Position numbers and translations under genes: made by a program
NCBI GenBank assembly: GCA_017694135.1
Contig: JADING010000014.1
Location: 1 to 18,853, forward strand
Origin: Candidatus Scatoplasma merdavium
Lineage (GTDB): Bacteria; Bacillota_I; Bacilli_A; RFN20; CAG-288
DNA: 18,853 nt
Direction: 5' to 3'
The notes under the pieces: generated by a model
What the model saw: only the letters and a program-made list of their open reading frames with translations
Databases searched by the model: none
What the model was told of the DNA's origin: nothing
In this document: in pieces, positions 6,210 to 13,826 of the stretch
How positions within the stretch are numbered: the first letter of the stretch is position 1
Layout of the letters: each line of letters opens with the position of its first letter

Positions 6210-7832
6210 ATGGAAATACAAGAAAAAATTAAACAGTCCATCAAAGATTCGCTGTCGCACATCGGCATTGAAATTGAACTCGATGAGATTGAACTCACCC
6301 CTACTAAACACGCAAGTTACGGTGATTTAGCAAGCAATATTGCTATGAAGATAGCGAAGAGATATGCCAAAGTTCCTCGCGAATTGGCTGCTGAAATCAT
6401 CGCGAATGTCTCTTTGGATGAAATAGAGAGATTCGAAATTGCTGGGCCGGGATTTATCAATATTTTCTTAAAGAAAGACAATATCTTTGCAATCGTCAAT
6501 GAGGTTTTGACTCACGAAGAAACTTTCCCTGAATTGAATGTTGGTAAAAAGGTTAAGACTTTGCTCGAATACGTTTCCGCAAACCCGACAGGGGCTTTGC
6601 ACCTCGGTCACGCTAGAGGAGCTGCGGTCGGTGATTCTTTGTCCCGCATTATGAAACAGGCTGGATACGATGTAACTAGGGAATACTACGTTAACGATGC
6701 TGGCAATCAGGTTAACAACTTGGCTAAATCTTTAAAGGCTAGGTATTACCAAGCTCTTGGTAAGGATATGGAAATGCCAGAGAACGGCTATTATGGGAAA
6801 GACATTATCGCTTTCGCTAACGAGCTTGTTAAAGAAGTTGGTTCTTCTCATTTAGAGGATGAAGACGATGAGTTTTTCCGCCTCAAGGGGATTGAAATGG
6901 CATTGGAAGGAATCAAAAGAGACCTTCGTGAATTTCGCGTTGAGTTTGATGTTTTCTCTTCTGAAAAATCCATTCGAGACCAAGGTAAAGTAGAGGAGGT
7001 TGTCAAAGAGTTAAAACCTTACTGCTACGAAAAAGATGGTGCTGTTTACTTAAATACCACTAAAGATGGAGATGACAAAGACCGCGTCATCGTTAAATCC
7101 GATGGTTCTTATACTTACTTGCTCCCTGATATCGCTTATCACAAAGATAAATTTGATCGCGGATATGAGCTATTGATCGACTTTTTCGGAGCTGACCATC
7201 ACGGGTATATCACACGTTTAAAATCATCAATGAAGTCTCTAGGTTACAATCCGGACAATTTGAAAGTAGATTTGGTTCAAATGGTGCGCTTGTTTAAAGA
7301 CGGCCAGGAGTTCAAAATGTCTAAAAGAACCGGTAACGCTGTGTCCTTAAAAGAACTGTGCGAAGAAGTTGGCGTCGATGCCGTGCGTTTCTTCTTCGTT
7401 TCCCGCGCTAATTCTCAACACCTTGATTTCAATTTAGATTTAGCTAAAGAAATGTCTAATTCTAATCCGGTCTACTACGCCCAATACGCTCACGCGAGAT
7501 TATCGACTGTGTTGAAAATGGCGGAAGGAAGATATGAAGTCTCAACTTCCACTGCGCTTTTAAAAGAGAAAGCGGAAGTTGAACTGGCGAAAAAGATTGC
7601 TGAAATCAAGGGTGCAATTAGAGAGTCAGCGTTGACTTTAAACCCTTGTAAAATTACAATTTATGTGAGAGAATTAGCCGCTCAAATCAATGAGTTTTAC
7701 ACCGCTTGCCACATTCTTGATGCTAGTAATCACGAATTGACATGCCAGCGCTTAGCTCTTGTTAAAGCTGCTAAAATCACTTTGCAAAAAGCGCTGAATC
7801 TCATCGGTGTAAGCGCTCCTGATCACATGTGA
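6210..7832 (+). CDS. argS: Arginyl-tRNA synthetase
   Basis: A class I aminoacyl-tRNA synthetase that charges tRNA-Arg in the cytoplasm. At 540 residues it is near the usual 550-560. The N-terminal Add-1 domain (about 1-100) recognises the tRNA D-loop. The HIGH motif is HLGH (131-134) within ANPTGALHLGHARGA, and the KMSKS motif is KMSKR (369-373), followed by TGNAVSL. The catalytic middle carries GADHHGY. The C-terminal all-helical anticodon domain (DALR) ends LIGVSAPDHM, close to the usual 'LGVxAPExM'. AAAGGAAA lies 7-8 bases before the ATG, overlapping the end of the DUF1934 gene. The gene is followed 15 bases later by rpoE, so the three are probably co-transcribed. Confidence 0.97.
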   Translation: MEIQEKIKQSIKDSLSHIGIEIELDEIELTPTKHASYGDLASNIAMKIAKRYAKVPRELAAEIIANVSLDEIERFEIAGPGFINIFLKKDNIFAIVNEVLTHEETFPELNVGKKVKTLLEYVSANPTGALHLGHARGAAVGDSLSRIMKQAGYDVTREYYVNDAGNQVNNLAKSLKARYYQALGKDMEMPENGYYGKDIIAFANELVKEVGSSHLEDEDDEFFRLKGIEMALEGIKRDLREFRVEFDVFSSEKSIRDQGKVEEVVKELKPYCYEKDGAVYLNTTKDGDDKDRVIVKSDGSYTYLLPDIAYHKDKFDRGYELLIDFFGADHHGYITRLKSSMKSLGYNPDNLKVDLVQMVRLFKDGQEFKMSKRTGNAVSLKELCEEVGVDAVRFFFVSRANSQHLDFNLDLAKEMSNSNPVYYAQYAHARLSTVLKMAEGRYEVSTSTALLKEKAEVELAKKIAEIKGAIRESALTLNPCKITIYVRELAAQINEFYTACHILDASNHELTCQRLALVKAAKITLQKALNLIGVSAPDHM

Positions 7833-7847
7833 AGAAAGGATGAATTT

Positions 7848-8249
7848 ATGGTTAGAAAATCGATGCTTGATTGCGCGTATGAAATTTTAAAGAATTCCGA
7901 TAAACCAATCTCTTTTAAAGAGTTGGTCGAGCTTGTTTCTAAGGAATTGGAAATGAGCAAAGAGGAAGTTGACGCTCGCATTTCTCAGTTCTATACGAAC
8001 TTGTCTTTAGATGGGAGATTTGTCGTCTTGCAAGACAACTATTGGGAACTTCGCGAAAGAGTTCCTTTTGAAAAGGTTCACATCGATATGAACGATGCTT
8101 ATAACGATGCTGAAGAAGCCGAGGAAGATGAAGACGATAAAGAGAAAGAACTCGGAGAAGACAGCGAAGAATCTCTCGGAGATTTTGATGCTGCGGATGA
8201 AGTTAATGACGCTTCGGCAGATGAGGTTAAAAAGGAGCTCGGTGTTTAA
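7848..8249 (+). CDS. rpoE: DNA-directed RNA polymerase delta subunit
   Basis: The delta subunit is restricted to Bacilli and relatives. It raises RNA polymerase recycling and selectivity by binding the core enzyme. The N-terminal HARE-HTH domain (about 1-75) is recognisable from SMLDCAYEILKNSDKPISFKELV and the conserved FYTNLSLDGRFVVLQDNYWELRER. From residue 80 the chain is an acidic, disordered tail (runs such as EEAEEDEDD), ending at 133; B. subtilis delta is 173, so the tail here is short. AAAGGA precedes the ATG. Synteny (DUF1934-argS-rpoE, then fba) supports the call, although pyrG, which normally lies between rpoE and fba in Bacillus, is missing. The stop codon sits inside the loop of the downstream terminator. 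Confidence 0.94.
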   Translation: MVRKSMLDCAYEILKNSDKPISFKELVELVSKELEMSKEEVDARISQFYTNLSLDGRFVVLQDNYWELRERVPFEKVHIDMNDAYNDAEEAEEDEDDKEKELGEDSEESLGDFDAADEVNDASADEVKKELGV

Positions 8250-8264
8250 ACCAGCTCTTTTTTT
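8235..8264 (+). terminator. Terminator overlapping the rpoE stop codon
   Basis: GAGCT (8235-8239) pairs with AGCTC (8253-8257) and GGT (8241-8243) with ACC (8250-8252). The loop contains the rpoE TAA (8247-8249), and seven T follow (8258-8264). The left arm is coding sequence, so a ribosome finishing rpoE would cover the hairpin. Confidence 0.85.
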
Positions 8265-8296
8265 ATAAATCGCATTAATTTTTGCAAGGAGGTAAT

Positions 8297-9172
8297 ATGT
8301 CGAGAACTAGATGCGTGAACATGACACAGATGCTTCAAAAGGCTTTTGAAGAGCACTATGCCGTCGGACAATTCAATATCAACAACGTCGAATGGACAAA
8401 AGCCGTTTTGCAGGTTGCCCAAGAAACTAAAACGCCGGTCATTTTAGGTGTCACTTCTTCTGCAGCCACTTACATGGGTGGTTGGAATACTGTCGTTGGC
8501 TTAGTTAACGGACTTATGGAAGACTTGGATATCACTGTTCCTGTCGCTTTGCACGTCGACCACGGCGGGAGTTATGAAATCTGCAAAGCCGCAATTGATG
8601 CCGGATTTACTTCGGTAATGATTGATGGTTCTCATTTACCCTTAGATGAAAATATCGCTGTTGTTAAAAAGGTTGTTGATTACGCTCATCCGCGCGGAGT
8701 CTCAGTTGAAGCTGAGCTCGGTAGAGTTGGCGGTCAAGAAGACGGTGCAATGGTTGCGGAAAACATGTACGCTATTCCTGAAGAATGCGTCAGACTAGTC
8801 AATGACACTCACGTTGATTTTTTAGCTCCGGCTTTAGGCAGCGTCCACGGTCCTTACCACGGAAAACCTAAACTTGGTTTCAAAGAGATGAAAGAGATCG
8901 CTGATTTAGTTAAGATTCCTTTGGTCTTGCACGGTGGTAGCGGTATACCTGATGAACAACTCCACATGGCTATAGAACGCGGGACTGCTAAAATCAACAT
9001 CAATACCGAATGTCAGCAGGCTTGGACTGGCGTTGTTAGAGAAATTCTTTCTACTAACGATAAAGTGTATGATCCTAGAAAGATCATTGGTCCTGGTGCT
9101 GAAAAAGGAATCAAGAAAGTTGTCGTTGAAAAAGCTACGACCTTTGGTTCTCTCGGTAAGGCCACTTATTAA
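8297..9172 (+). CDS. fba: Class II fructose-1,6-bisphosphate aldolase
   Basis: This enzyme reversibly cleaves fructose 1,6-bisphosphate to dihydroxyacetone phosphate and glyceraldehyde 3-phosphate in glycolysis, using a divalent metal. It has 291 residues, typical of the class IIB bacterial type (about 285-305). The catalytic Asp and first zinc His are in HVDHGG (D88, H89). Other zinc ligands are H184 (GSVHG) and H212 (LHGGSGIP), and NINTE (233-237) binds phosphate. The start is set at 8297 because a near-perfect AAGGAGGTAAT lies just before it; an in-frame TTG further upstream falls before that site. A strong terminator follows. In Bacillus the gene is also found downstream of rpoE. Confidence 0.97.
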   Translation: MSRTRCVNMTQMLQKAFEEHYAVGQFNINNVEWTKAVLQVAQETKTPVILGVTSSAATYMGGWNTVVGLVNGLMEDLDITVPVALHVDHGGSYEICKAAIDAGFTSVMIDGSHLPLDENIAVVKKVVDYAHPRGVSVEAELGRVGGQEDGAMVAENMYAIPEECVRLVNDTHVDFLAPALGSVHGPYHGKPKLGFKEMKEIADLVKIPLVLHGGSGIPDEQLHMAIERGTAKININTECQQAWTGVVREILSTNDKVYDPRKIIGPGAEKGIKKVVVEKATTFGSLGKATY

Positions 9173-9196
9173 TAGAGCTTCAAATTAATTTCAAAT

Positions 9197-9222
9197 GGAG
9201 GTGATTTGTTCACCTCCTTTTT
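9197..9222 (+). terminator. Strong rho-independent terminator after fba
   Basis: GGAGGTGA (9197-9204) and TCACCTCC (9210-9217) form a perfect 8-base stem with a 5-base loop, followed by five T (9218-9222). Confidence 0.93.
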
Positions 9223-9288
9223 GAATTTGCAATGGTTTTTTATTTTGTTGCGGTATAGTAAAATCTCTACGAGGAGATTTATGTTCTT

Positions 9289-11046
9289 ATGGATAAATAT
9301 GCAGAATTTTTCAAACTAGTTGAAAGATACGATTCTATTTGTATCTTCGGTCACGTCTATCCTGACGGGGATTGTTACGGTTCTTCTCAAGGCCTAAAAG
9401 CCCTTTTGAACTATGTCTACCCTCAGAAAAAAGTCTATGTAATCGGGACTGATTTCAACAAGGCTCCGGTAGATTTTCCTCGGGCTGATACAGTTGATGA
9501 TGATGTTTTAAAGTCCTCTTTGTATATCGCTGTTGATCTTCCTGATTTAAAAAGAGCTTCAGATCCTAGGCTTTATACGCTTAAGCCTTTAGGAATAATT
9601 AAAATTGACCATCACGTTTTTAAAGAAGATTTCCACGGTTTGGAGATCGTGGAAGAAGATGTGTCATCTTGCGCGGAGATTATCGCGAAAATATTTTATA
9701 CGAAGTTAGAAAAGCTTCCTGTTCTTGCCGCATCCTTGTTGTATTTAGGTTTTACCACGGATACCAACAGGTTTTTATACGCTTCTCCGTCTTCTTCTCA
9801 AATTGGTTCGCGCTTGTTAAAAGATGGGGCAATGAGCGATAAAATATATTCTTCAATTTATACGAAATCGGAAAAAAGCCTCCGTTTATCTGGATATATC
9901 TTGTCTTCTTACAAGAAGACCGATATGGGTGTAGCCTATATTTTTGTCGATAATAAAACGTGTAAGAAATTCGGTTATGATCCTCATTCTGTCGCTTTGT
10001 TTGTTAACACGTTAGAAAGAGTTCAATCTTCTCGCATTTGGCTGATTGTTGCCGAAAAAGAGAACGGTCAAGCTTTTTGTGAATTGCGTTCTTTGGGAAA
10101 TATCGATGTGCAATCTATCGCAAAGAAGTTTACTGGTGGAGGACATCTTAACGCTTCTGGTTGCACCTTAGATTCTTTCTCTATGGCTAAAGACGTTGTT
10201 AAGGAATGCGAAAAGACTCTTTATGCTTCTTTTGAATACGGGGAATATCTTCAGACGATGATTGAACTTGCTAAGAAGGCCTCAAAAGAAGTGCTGGCTT
10301 ATTATAACCAAGGTGTCAAAATTGAAATTAAGTCTGATAATTCACCTGTTACAAGCGCCGATCTAGCATCAAATAAAATTATTATAAACGGGTTGAGACA
10401 AGCGTATAAGGATATTCCTATCTTATCGGAAGAAGAAAAAGATTCTTCTTCGCGTTTAAATTCCGATATGGTTTTTATCGTTGATCCTTTAGATGGGACT
10501 ATGGATTTTATTCAGCATACTAATCAGTTTGCTATCAATATCGCTTTAGTTAAATCTCATCATCCAATCGTCTCAGTAGTGGCTATACCATCGACAGGAA
10601 AGATTTATTTTGCTCACGTTAATCGCGGAGCTTACGTCTTTTCTTCTAAAGATATGATTAAAAGACTTCACGTGTCTTTTAAGTGCGATAAAGTGAAGAT
10701 GTATTATTCGGCAAATCACCAGAACAAGAAGTTTTTAGAACTCGTTCAAACCAAGCCAAAATTGGCTTCTATTGAATACGTAGGATCGTCCTTAAAAGCA
10801 TGTCAGATTGCTGAAGGATTGGCTGAAGTGTGTTACTCAATTGGTCGAGGAACAAAAGAGTGGGATACTTGCGCACCTCAGCTCGTTGTTGAAGAGGCTG
10901 GAGGATTGTTCTTAGACAACCATTTAAATCCTGTTTCTTACAACAGAGAAGACGTTTATAACAACGATGGCTTTACTATTTTAAACAGAAAGGAATCAGC
11001 TTTAATAAGCATCGAAGAATTGGAGAATATTAAAAATGAAAAATAG
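9289..11046 (+). CDS. Fusion of DHH/DHHA1 phosphoesterase (NrnA-like) with CysQ-like 3'(2'),5'-bisphosphate nucleotidase
   Basis: Two complete, unrelated phosphatase modules share one 585-residue chain. Residues 1 to about 315 are a DHH/DHHA1 protein like NrnA, which degrades nanoRNA and dephosphorylates pAp. It has HVYPDGD (22-28), D83, DHH (107-109), TDT (157-159) and GGGH (283-286). From about 323 to 570 follows an inositol-monophosphatase-fold domain closest to CysQ: SPVTSADLA (352-360), LSEEE (379-383), DPLDGT (399-404) and the WD motif (525-526). All visible metal ligands of both modules are intact. There is no signal peptide, so it should be cytoplasmic. NrnA and CysQ each normally stand alone. 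The frame is continuous with no stop or shift. GAGGAG is 12 bases before this ATG but 4 bases before an out-of-frame ATG. The end overlaps the nucleotidase gene by 11 bases. Confidence 0.9.
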   Translation: MDKYAEFFKLVERYDSICIFGHVYPDGDCYGSSQGLKALLNYVYPQKKVYVIGTDFNKAPVDFPRADTVDDDVLKSSLYIAVDLPDLKRASDPRLYTLKPLGIIKIDHHVFKEDFHGLEIVEEDVSSCAEIIAKIFYTKLEKLPVLAASLLYLGFTTDTNRFLYASPSSSQIGSRLLKDGAMSDKIYSSIYTKSEKSLRLSGYILSSYKKTDMGVAYIFVDNKTCKKFGYDPHSVALFVNTLERVQSSRIWLIVAEKENGQAFCELRSLGNIDVQSIAKKFTGGGHLNASGCTLDSFSMAKDVVKECEKTLYASFEYGEYLQTMIELAKKASKEVLAYYNQGVKIEIKSDNSPVTSADLASNKIIINGLRQAYKDIPILSEEEKDSSSRLNSDMVFIVDPLDGTMDFIQHTNQFAINIALVKSHHPIVSVVAIPSTGKIYFAHVNRGAYVFSSKDMIKRLHVSFKCDKVKMYYSANHQNKKFLELVQTKPKLASIEYVGSSLKACQIAEGLAEVCYSIGRGTKEWDTCAPQLVVEEAGGLFLDNHLNPVSYNREDVYNNDGFTILNRKESALISIEELENIKNEK

Positions 11047-12700
11047 AATTAAAATTGTTTCTTTAGCCTTGCTATCTACTCTCTTGTTCGCAAGCTGCGA
11101 GACTGATACTTCACTTGAATCGACTTCTAGCACATCTTCTTCTAGTTCATCTTCAAGTTTAACTTCGAGTTCGACTGAATCGAGTCAGACGAGCTCATCT
11201 TCGGTTAATTTCGATGACTTTGAGTTCGATTTTCCTGCCTGGCCAGAACTAGATAAAGACGTTTATCCTCAAGAGATTACCTTTTATTCAATGAACGATA
11301 CTCACGGCAACTTGTTACCTGATGAAGCTAATGAATATCCCGGGTTTGTCCAAACTGTTTATGAGATAAAGCACCAGGCAGATTTTTTCGCTTCTTCAGT
11401 TTTAGTTTCATCTGGTGATATGTTCCAAGGAACAGCCTTATCTAATATTTCTGAAGGATATGCGATGGTCGACGCCATGAATATGGCTGGGTTCACTGGC
11501 ATGGCAATTGGAAACCACGAATTTGATTGGGGAATTGACGCTTTAGAGAAACTCGCTGAAAGAGCTAACTTTCCTTTTTTAGGAGTTAATATTCTCAATC
11601 AGGAAACTTCACAGCGTGCTGATTTTGCCGGGGATTATTGCATAATTAATCGTGGGAAAGCGAAGATTGGCATTATAGGTTCTATCGGTTCGGATTTAGA
11701 AAGCGATATTTCCGCTTCAGTTTTAAAAGGGTATGAATTTGTTAACGAATACGATATGGTTAGCCAAATTGCGAAATCCCTTAAGTCTGAAGAAAATTGC
11801 GACATTGTTATCTTGCTTACTCACCAGTCTCCTGACACTGGACTAAGCCTATTAAATATACCGGAAATCGACGGTATTTTTGGTGGACATGACCACCAGA
11901 CTCACAACGAAACTGCAAGCGGGAAGAAGTTTATTTCCGCTGGTTGCAATTCTTCTTATTACGGGCAAATTAAGTTTGTTTATTCAAAAGAAGATGGCAA
12001 ATACATCTGCGATACCTCTTTAGAATCAACAAGGTATCAAGAAGTGTATTACGATCCGACAAAATACGATGAAAACGTAATGCTCGTTGCAAACAAATAC
12101 AATGAAGTTATCTCCGTAATTTCAGAGACTGTCATCGGTAAAAGAAGAGGAGAGTTAGTTCGCTATAATTCCGATGCGACATCTTCATTGTATGGATACG
12201 CTGGCACTTTCTTGTGTGAAGCAATGATGTATTACGCGACAGAACTTAACCCAGTTGACAATGTTGTTGCCGCTTTCCACAACACTGGCGGTGTTCGTTC
12301 GAGTTGGGTTAATACGAATTTAACTCCAGATGAAAACGGTTTGTACAATATAACTATCGGAGATCTTTACTCTATGTCGCCGTTTGATAACATGGTTCAA
12401 TATGTCGACGTTAAAGGAAGCGACTTAATTGATGCTTATAAAGATCATTACAATTCCTTGGGCTTTGAAGAAGACCCTTCTTCATACAACAGCTTGTACT
12501 TAAACGGAGAAAAGATTGTAAGTTCTAATATCTACCGTGTTGTTACTATCGATTTTGTTATAACTAGAAAGTCCGATCCTCTTTATTCGGAAAATGGCGG
12601 CACGAATTTAAACGGTGAACTCGCTTATATTCGCGATGTTGTAAGCGCGTATGTACAGCACTTAGGAACCGTTGAAGCTGCTAATTATACAAGAAGTTAA
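11036..12700 (+). CDS. 5'-nucleotidase/UshA-type metallophosphatase lipoprotein
   Basis: A surface-anchored hydrolase of 554 residues, probably removing phosphate from extracellular nucleotides or related esters. A signal peptide (1-20) ends in the lipobox-like LFASC with the lipid-bearing Cys at 21; the -3 residue is Phe rather than Leu. A Ser/Thr-rich linker covers about 24-57. The metallophosphatase domain shows NDTHGN, SGDMFQGT, GNHEFDWG, LTHQ and GGHDHQTH in the standard order. The C-terminal 5'-nucleotidase domain shows NTGGVRSSW and the GDLYSMSPFDNMV specificity region. It starts within the last codons of the fusion phosphatase gene (11-base overlap, different frame) and so is probably translationally coupled. 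A related cyclic-phosphodiesterase role cannot be excluded. Confidence 0.92.
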   Translation: MKNRIKIVSLALLSTLLFASCETDTSLESTSSTSSSSSSSSLTSSSTESSQTSSSSVNFDDFEFDFPAWPELDKDVYPQEITFYSMNDTHGNLLPDEANEYPGFVQTVYEIKHQADFFASSVLVSSGDMFQGTALSNISEGYAMVDAMNMAGFTGMAIGNHEFDWGIDALEKLAERANFPFLGVNILNQETSQRADFAGDYCIINRGKAKIGIIGSIGSDLESDISASVLKGYEFVNEYDMVSQIAKSLKSEENCDIVILLTHQSPDTGLSLLNIPEIDGIFGGHDHQTHNETASGKKFISAGCNSSYYGQIKFVYSKEDGKYICDTSLESTRYQEVYYDPTKYDENVMLVANKYNEVISVISETVIGKRRGELVRYNSDATSSLYGYAGTFLCEAMMYYATELNPVDNVVAAFHNTGGVRSSWVNTNLTPDENGLYNITIGDLYSMSPFDNMVQYVDVKGSDLIDAYKDHYNSLGFEEDPSSYNSLYLNGEKIVSSNIYRVVTIDFVITRKSDPLYSENGGTNLNGELAYIRDVVSAYVQHLGTVEAANYTRS

Positions 12701-12735
12701 GTTCCGTTTCTAAGGTCTCTTCGATATGAAAAATA

Positions 12736-12768
12736 CCCTTATCCTATGGTCTTTGGATAAGGGCTTTT
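12736..12768. terminator. Bidirectional terminator between convergent genes
   Basis: CCCTTATCC (12736-12744) and GGATAAGGG (12755-12763) form a perfect 9-base stem with a 10-base loop. The plus side is followed by CTTTT; on the minus side the stem is followed by TATTTTT. It can end both the nucleotidase operon and the GH28-AEC operon. Confidence 0.88.
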
Positions 12769-12793
12769 AATATTTCAATTTTACAATTTACAA

Positions 12794-13825
12794 CTATAAC
12801 AGCGACATTGAACGGAGCAAGACTACAGTTATAAAGATAGTAAAGATAGAAAGGAGAGAGGTCCATACAACTAGCTGAGAAGCGAGCTTTCCGTCATTTC
12901 CCATCTGTTCAGCCATAATGGCAGATGAAACGGCTACCGGTGAACCAAACAGAGCTATTAAGGCTGGATAGACTTCAGGTCCGAAATTGATAATTGATGT
13001 ATATTTAGAGAGCAATACCGCGCTTCCAATAGCAATTAAAGGGACAAAGATGACACGTGGTAAAGTTCCTCCTAAAATTGGTTTTATCATGCCTTTTATC
13101 GCCGCGAAGTCGAAGGTTCCACCTAAAACTATTAAGGCTAAAGGAGAGGCGATAGTTCCTAAATCTTTGATAGCTTTAAAGAAGAAGACGCAATCTCTTT
13201 CTAAAGAGAAGGCGATTTCGCCGTCAGCATTAACGGGAATAGCGTAGCGGATAGCGACGACTATTAAGCCTATGACAACACCGATAATTAACGGGTTAGT
13301 AGCGACGCCTTTAAGTGTCTTAAGAATGTGTTTTGATAATGGTTCTTTTTCTTCCCCAGTGTTATACATAGTCAAGGCTAAAACGGCTAATATATTGAAA
13401 GTTGGAATTGAGAAAGCTGAGAGAACTGAAGCAATCATCAATCCGGAACTGCCGCCTAAAGCTTGGGCTAGTGAGATGCCGATAATAGCGTAATTTGAAC
13501 GGAAAATACACTGTAGTACCACCCCTTTTTGCTTAGGATCTTTCATAAATAGTTTGCAGCATATTGCACCGATTAAAAACGCTAACAAGATGAAAATTTC
13601 TGAATATAGGACAACGCTCCAATCGATGGAAGAAAATGAATCGATTGAGTAGACATTGTAAAACAGCAAGCACGGTAAGCAAACTTTATATACAAATGCG
13701 TTACCGACTTTTAAAAACCCTTCTTTTAAAAAGTGGATTCTTTTTAGGATGTATCCAAGAACAATCAGTAAAATGATTGGTAAAATTGCATCTAATGCAA
13801 ATTTAAAAGTGTCTAATATATTCAT
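12794..13825 (-). CDS. AEC family transporter (auxin efflux carrier-like permease)
   Basis: A polytopic membrane carrier of 343 residues with about ten hydrophobic segments, beginning LDAILPIILLIVLGYILKR, the usual AEC opening. Family features are LPCLLFYNVYSID in the second segment, RSNYAIIGISLAQALGG (where AECs carry a conserved 'RgN.gf.G.pl') and the C-terminal LIALFGSPVAVSSAIMAEQMGND. AEC members move organic acids such as malate; the substrate here is unknown, and sugar acids are a guess from context. The start is placed at 13825 because GGAGGA, lying in the last codons of the GH28 gene, is 5 bases upstream; in-frame ATGs further back lie inside the GH28 gene. Only one base separates the GH28 stop from this ATG, so translation is probably coupled. 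Confidence 0.9.
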   Translation of the reverse strand: MNILDTFKFALDAILPIILLIVLGYILKRIHFLKEGFLKVGNAFVYKVCLPCLLFYNVYSIDSFSSIDWSVVLYSEIFILLAFLIGAICCKLFMKDPKQKGVVLQCIFRSNYAIIGISLAQALGGSSGLMIASVLSAFSIPTFNILAVLALTMYNTGEEKEPLSKHILKTLKGVATNPLIIGVVIGLIVVAIRYAIPVNADGEIAFSLERDCVFFFKAIKDLGTIASPLALIVLGGTFDFAAIKGMIKPILGGTLPRVIFVPLIAIGSAVLLSKYTSIINFGPEVYPALIALFGSPVAVSSAIMAEQMGNDGKLASQLVVWTSLLSIFTIFITVVLLRSMSLL

Positions 13826-13826
13826 T

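Noticed and set aside
11105..11207. Ser/Thr-rich repeat tract in the nucleotidase lipoprotein as a phase-variable repeat
   Set aside because: Codons are mixed (tct, tca, tcg, agt, agc) with no uniform repeat unit, so slippage is unlikely; it reads as a surface linker.
12987..13493. Two plus-strand frames opposite the AEC gene
   Set aside because: They mirror membrane-segment codons of the AEC carrier, have no ribosome binding sites and match no family.
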